Assembly: GCA_964644845.1 (NCBI GenBank)
Contig: CAZXXS010000117.1
Location: 1 to 64,000 of the forward strand
From: Geothermovivens sp964644845
GTDB lineage: Bacteria > Zhuqueibacterota > Zhuqueibacteria > Oleimicrobiales > Geothermoviventaceae
DNA length: 64,000 nucleotides
Direction: 5' to 3'
Each line of letters begins with the position of its first letter. Within the stretch, counting starts at the first letter, position 1. The notes beneath the pieces were generated by a model. That model was not told where the DNA came from. It did no database searches and saw nothing but the letters and a program-made list of their open reading frames with translations. Positions 60,294 to 64,000 of this stretch are shown here, one piece after another. The position numbers were made by a program, and so were the translations under genes.

Positions 60294-62354
60294 TCAGCGA
60301 ACGTAAAGAACCTTGGCGGTTACCACCCGCGTTCCCGTGCCTAACCGAATCAGGTACACACCGGTTGGGAGGGGCGCGGCGGTCTCTTCCGCGAGTAGCC
60401 CGGCCAGATCAAGCCGCAACCGGTAACGGCCAGCGCTCCGTCTTTGCCCGCTGAGCGGACGAAACACCTCCTGGCCCAGAACGTTGTAAATCCGCAGCCA
60501 AACCCTACATGCCTGCGGAATCGAGTACTCGAGCACCAGTCGGCCGCTTGACGGATTCGGGTAAACCTTCAGCTCCAGCGTCTTTGGCAGTCCGGCGTGC
60601 CGACCGCCTCTTACAACCGCGCCAAACTGGTTGAACACGGCGACCGGAAGCGGCTGCACTTCTTCGGGACCGATCACAACCTCCCGGTTGTGCACTTCCA
60701 TTTCAAACGTGCCCGGCCCAGCGATGGCAAAACGGTACTTCAGGAGTTCACCCACGTGGGCGTAATCGAACGCCACGGTCAGGCGGTAGACGCCGAGCGA
60801 ATCCGGTCCCTCGAACGGCGCGCTGTTGATCGTGCCCGCCAGCGGCGGGATGCTCCCTCGCACCACCACACTCTCGTCGGGACCGAGCTGCCGGTCGCCC
60901 AGGGTCACGGCGAAAATCAGTTTGCGGTCGGGCCGCAGTTTGAAGGGCTGGCGCGCTGACCAGCCGGACCACTCATCCCCGACCTGCGCACGAACCCTCA
61001 GCCAGACTGTTCCTACGGGGCGCTGCCCGTAGAGCCAGGGCGAAACATCTACGAACGCAACCGTGTCCGAATCCACTGCCACGGTCTCCCAGGGGCCCAT
61101 GCGGCTTGTGGCCAGCTGCAGTTCGTACGTTGCTGCTTCCAAGCGAGCGCTGTGAAACCAGCGTACGCAAATGGTGTCGGGGGCCACAAAGCGCGTGGAA
61201 TCGCTGACCTCCGGCACAGGCAAAATCTCGACAGCCACGCCGTCCACCACCGAGTACCCACTCACGTTGAATGACCCAGCCAGGTCGTACCAGCCGTTGT
61301 TCTGGCCGTACCAACCCAGGTTGAGGTGGTAAAAGCCGTTGTGTTCGAAGTACCCGTCCACCACGGCCGCGTGGCCAGCTCCCGAGTTCGTGGACAGAGC
61401 CACCACAGCAGGCCTGCCGGCAACCATTTCCTTCCGCAGGGTCGTGAACAGGTTTTCGGCGTTACCTGCGAGGTAGCTGGCACCAGTCCGGAAGTAGCGC
61501 GAGGCCGCCACCGGAATCCTTCGCACAGAAGCAGTGGAACCTGACCGCTCGAAGTCAGTGTCCAGAGCCACCGCGCAGTGGAAACTGAGCAGCCCCACGG
61601 CCTCCTTGTTGCGGAGGGTCACACCCGGCAGACTGTAGTCATCGAGCATGGCACCCCAGTCGTACCAGGTCGAGTCGAAATTGACGCGCAGAACGCCCAC
61701 GTCGTCCTCGTTGACCAGGTGCGTGCCCTGCCCGTGTCGAGGCCAGCGGTAGTAGTCCAGGACCTGCGCCAGGGCCGTGGCAACGCAGCCCACCGGCCAG
61801 TGGTTCGGTGAGTACAGGTTGAAAACGGGTTCACCACCCACATTCCCCTGGCCCCACCTGGTAGTCAGGTACGGGCCGTAGATCTGGCCCGGTTCGGCCA
61901 GAGCGAGCCTGCGCAGCGGCCGAATCCCTCTTGCTCCTCTTGCCCCGACAGCCCGAAGTCGCAGTTCCACGTCGCGACGCACAAGAGCCAGTAACGCGTA
62001 TCGGGGAACATCATTGGCAACGAAGTCGCTCTCTGTGGAGAAGCCGAGCACATCACCGACCCGCTCCTCAGCGGCCACCAGAACAAAACCCACGGGGCGC
62101 AACTTCAGGACGAACGCCAGGCAACGATTCCCTTCCCTGTCGAAAACGGTTCCTGCAGAGCTCGTAGCCAGACACACCCCGGAAGCCTGCTTTCCGAAAG
62201 CCGGCAGAACGCGCTGAAGCCAGGCGGAGGCAAGTCGCCTCGCCTCCGCGGGCGAGCGTTCCCGGGTGTAGCCCGAGGTGCCCACGAGGAGGGTCAGGGC
62301 AACCAGTGCTACCCCTAAGCCCAAACGTCTACCTTGCACACCGAAAGCCGACAT
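60294..62354 (-). CDS. C10 (streptopain-type) cysteine peptidase with T9SS C-terminal sorting domain
   Basis: The protein has 686 residues from ATG 62354; GTG 62339 would give a tidier signal peptide. Signal peptide about 8-28, then a SpeB-like prodomain (about 35-155). The catalytic domain has Cys190 in NHWPVGCVATALAQVLDYYR and His328 in STNSGAGHAAVVDGY, plus LGWYGQNNGWYDL. An FnIII-like segment and a CBM20-like strand region follow (about 420-600). The end is a type A sorting domain (LKVYPNPSSGRLVL then VWLRIYNVLGQEVF). Secreted through T9SS and surface-anchored. Its start overlaps the end of the upstream gene by 26 bp. The family includes SpeB and interpain. Confidence 0.9.
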   Translation of the reverse strand: MSAFGVQGRRLGLGVALVALTLLVGTSGYTRERSPAEARRLASAWLQRVLPAFGKQASGVCLATSSAGTVFDREGNRCLAFVLKLRPVGFVLVAAEERVGDVLGFSTESDFVANDVPRYALLALVRRDVELRLRAVGARGARGIRPLRRLALAEPGQIYGPYLTTRWGQGNVGGEPVFNLYSPNHWPVGCVATALAQVLDYYRWPRHGQGTHLVNEDDVGVLRVNFDSTWYDWGAMLDDYSLPGVTLRNKEAVGLLSFHCAVALDTDFERSGSTASVRRIPVAASRYFRTGASYLAGNAENLFTTLRKEMVAGRPAVVALSTNSGAGHAAVVDGYFEHNGFYHLNLGWYGQNNGWYDLAGSFNVSGYSVVDGVAVEILPVPEVSDSTRFVAPDTICVRWFHSARLEAATYELQLATSRMGPWETVAVDSDTVAFVDVSPWLYGQRPVGTVWLRVRAQVGDEWSGWSARQPFKLRPDRKLIFAVTLGDRQLGPDESVVVRGSIPPLAGTINSAPFEGPDSLGVYRLTVAFDYAHVGELLKYRFAIAGPGTFEMEVHNREVVIGPEEVQPLPVAVFNQFGAVVRGGRHAGLPKTLELKVYPNPSSGRLVLEYSIPQACRVWLRIYNVLGQEVFRPLSGQRRSAGRYRLRLDLAGLLAEETAAPLPTGVYLIRLGTGTRVVTAKVLYVR

Positions 62355-64000
62355 TGACGAGGGTCTCGTTCGGATCAATTCCCAGGCGGAAGTAGGTGGC
62401 CGTGAACGGAGTCTCGGTGTTCCAGGCGCCGCCGCGTACACTCTTCAACGTACCAGTGGCGGGCCCCGTTGGGTTGCGCCAGCCTCCCTCAGGTTCCTGC
62501 CGGTAGTAGCCGTAGCCGAACCAGTCGCTGCACCATTCCCACACGTTGCCGCTCATGTCCAAGCATCCGACTGGACTGCGCACGTCGCTGTAGTAGCCCA
62601 CCGGCGTTGTCCACGGCAGCACGCCACCTTCGAATGGGTCCGCGCTGTTCTCGCAGTTCTCCAGCGCCAGAACCGCGTCTGTGCCCGGGTAGGCGTAGAG
62701 CCACTTCGCGCCGTCCGCCCAGGAAGCGGCACGTTCCCACTCGGCCTCGGTGGGCAGACGCTTCCCGTGGGCACGCGCGTAGAGATCGGCACCGTACCAC
62801 GACACGTAGACAGCGGGAAAGGCCTCGCGCCCCCTGACAACGGAGAAGCGCCCGCCGTCGAACTTCAGCTGGCTGAGCGGTCGACTCGAAACCAGGCGGC
62901 AGAGCACGTGTGACGGATGAGCCGCGTCGCGCACTTCACCATCGCCGACTGTGATCTGTCCCTTCGCCAGAGCGTTGTTCAGGAAATCCGCGTACTCCGC
63001 GTTGGTGACCTCCAGCGCGTCGATCTGGAAAGCGTCGAGCCACACCCGGTGCTGAGGTCGGTCGCAGGCCCAACCCAGGTTTCCCGGCGCACCCATCGTG
63101 AACTCGCCGGCTGGCACGAGCAGCAAATGCTTTGTCGGACTTCTTGGCGTCTCCAGCACAAGCAGCCCCTTCGGCTCGGGAACAGGCGGCAGACTGTCGC
63201 GCACAAAAGTCAAGATCGTTTCGACCATGCCCGCTGTCCTGGCGCGCATCTCGGGCGTAAGGCGAAATGTGTCCGGCGTTTCGAAATGCAGAGCCCGTCG
63301 CACGAGGTCGCTTCGCAGAATGCCGTAGGTCCGCGTGCCCAGCGCCGTGTAGAAAATGCTCACGCGTGCGCCGCGGTAGTTGTAAATCTGGTCCTCGGGG
63401 AGGTTGCCAAAGTAAATCCGCGGGTAACCCGGTCCGAGAGCCTTGCGCCAGTAGCGGTTGTAGACATTTTTAATTCTCCGAAGCTCCTCCATCGTGAAGC
63501 CCACACCCACGGCCTCAACCACACTGCGGTACACACGTCGACCGCCTGGCAAACGGGCCGTAAGGTCGTGCCCATGCAGGTCGAAGTAGAAATCCAGCTG
63601 GTGCCACGGTTTCACCCTACCCGCTTCCCACACAGCTTTCAGGTAGCGACTGAAGACGGCACGCGACGAGTCGTTGACCACGCGCTCCGGCACGACACCC
63701 TGTCCGTCCGCTCTCGGAAGCTTCATCAGCGGGCGGTTGACGTCGTACCAGATGCCGCGGTAGGACAACCGGTGCTTCCACGCGGTCACGCACGGGACCC
63801 CGGTACGTTCGTGCACAAGCTGCACGATTTCGCCGGTCTTGAGGTCGCAGTCGGCGTGGGGCGCTGCCAGCACGGTGTGGCGCCACTTCGCCGTGTCGCC
63901 GGCAAACGCCACGATTCGCCTTCGGATTGCGTCCGGCCGCAGTGTAGCCTTCGCCCCGGCCGGCACAAGTCGCAGCTTGGCAGGCCCGTAGCCGAGCCCC
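62329..64000 (-). CDS. N-formylglutamate-amidohydrolase-like / SUMF1 (FGE-like) domain fusion (partial, N-terminus beyond window)
   Basis: The reading frame is open to the right edge, so the true start may lie outside; GTG 63966 is the first visible candidate. The N-terminal part resembles zinc-dependent N-formylglutamate amidohydrolases (TVLAAPHADCDLKTGEIVQL, GIWYDVNRPLMKL, FYFDLHGHDL, plus a C-terminal FGase-type strand). The C-terminal part is a SUMF1/FGE fold (PAGEFTMGAPGNLGW, TEAEWERAA, GNVWEWCSDWF, SVRGGAWNTE, VNVGFRCAR). The region matching the second catalytic Cys of true formylglycine-generating enzymes (near GAWNTE) has no Cys, so FGE activity is doubtful. Function unassigned. It directly precedes the C10 peptidase gene. 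Confidence 0.75.
   Translation of the reverse strand, partial: GLGYGPAKLRLVPAGAKATLRPDAIRRRIVAFAGDTAKWRHTVLAAPHADCDLKTGEIVQLVHERTGVPCVTAWKHRLSYRGIWYDVNRPLMKLPRADGQGVVPERVVNDSSRAVFSRYLKAVWEAGRVKPWHQLDFYFDLHGHDLTARLPGGRRVYRSVVEAVGVGFTMEELRRIKNVYNRYWRKALGPGYPRIYFGNLPEDQIYNYRGARVSIFYTALGTRTYGILRSDLVRRALHFETPDTFRLTPEMRARTAGMVETILTFVRDSLPPVPEPKGLLVLETPRSPTKHLLLVPAGEFTMGAPGNLGWACDRPQHRVWLDAFQIDALEVTNAEYADFLNNALAKGQITVGDGEVRDAAHPSHVLCRLVSSRPLSQLKFDGGRFSVVRGREAFPAVYVSWYGADLYARAHGKRLPTEAEWERAASWADGAKWLYAYPGTDAVLALENCENSADPFEGGVLPWTTPVGYYSDVRSPVGCLDMSGNVWEWCSDWFGYGYYRQEPEGGWRNPTGPATGTLKSVRGGAWNTETPFTATYFRLGIDPNETLVNVGFRCAR

Noticed and set aside
62329..62840. A functional formylglycine-generating enzyme (sulfatase activator)
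   Set aside because: The SUMF1-like domain lacks the Cys expected near the GAWNTE segment, and no sulfatase gene is in the window.

Overview
The window is a moderately GC-rich bacterial chromosome segment. Most genes lie on the minus strand in long, tightly packed runs with clear AGGAGG-type ribosome sites. The organism is most likely a thermophilic or microaerophilic member of the FCB superphylum (KSB1/Calditrichota/Ignavibacteria-like). Reasons: TonB-dependent receptors with an N-terminal carboxypeptidase-regulatory-like domain paired with secreted FnIII proteins, a PorV/PorQ-family protein, type IX secretion (T9SS) C-terminal sorting domains (57.0-62.4 kb and 7.3 kb), a Cys10 and an M64 peptidase, and enzymes common in anaerobes, archaea or thermophiles (superoxide reductase, adenosine-specific kinase, a UPF0282-type hydrolase). 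This placement is inference; no rRNA or tRNA gene is present.

Layout. 1-13.5 kb (minus): two copies of a module [TonB receptor - large FnIII/Ca-binding secreted protein], separated by an orphan hicB, a decayed hicA and a PorV/PorQ-like gene. 13.8-21.6 kb (plus): five-bladed-propeller glycosidase, TIM-barrel sugar isomerase/epimerase, UPF0282-type metallo-hydrolase, cold-shock protein, YkgJ-like Cys-cluster protein, parallel beta-helix protein, M64 peptidase. 21.7-23.1 kb: divergent adenosine-specific kinase and DUF4412-like protein. 23.4-29.4 kb (minus): an envelope-transport operon TetR - LolA-like - two FtsX-type permeases - ABC ATPase - outer-membrane barrel, preceded by a TetR-type palindrome. 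30.1-37.6 kb (minus): PEGA-domain protein, BamB-like propeller, a peptidase/TolB-propeller/Omp85 fusion, and a heparinase II/III-family protein.

37.9-49.5 kb (minus) is the most striking region, an oxygen/iron defence island. In transcriptional order it has a Fur/PerR-family regulator with a palindrome over its -10 box, four ferritin-like diiron proteins, a pentaheme cytochrome c, a monoheme cytochrome-porin fusion, two more ferritin-like proteins, a peroxiredoxin, a rubredoxin-like zinc-ribbon protein, a small membrane protein, a rubredoxin/FAD oxidoreductase fusion, a superoxide reductase and a 39-residue rubredoxin-like protein. The genes could jointly route electrons from NAD(P)H through rubredoxin-like carriers to superoxide reductase and diiron peroxidases, sequester iron, and pass electrons across the outer membrane.

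50.3-56.7 kb: two overlapping related small genes, rlmN, a MoxR-DUF58 pair and an NtrY-like sensor kinase. 57-64 kb (minus): two T9SS-cargo proteins (a BNR-propeller protein with internal module duplications and a C10 peptidase), then a truncated N-formylglutamate-amidohydrolase-like/SUMF1 fusion that runs off the right edge. Several 300-870 bp intergenic stretches hold no recognisable gene.
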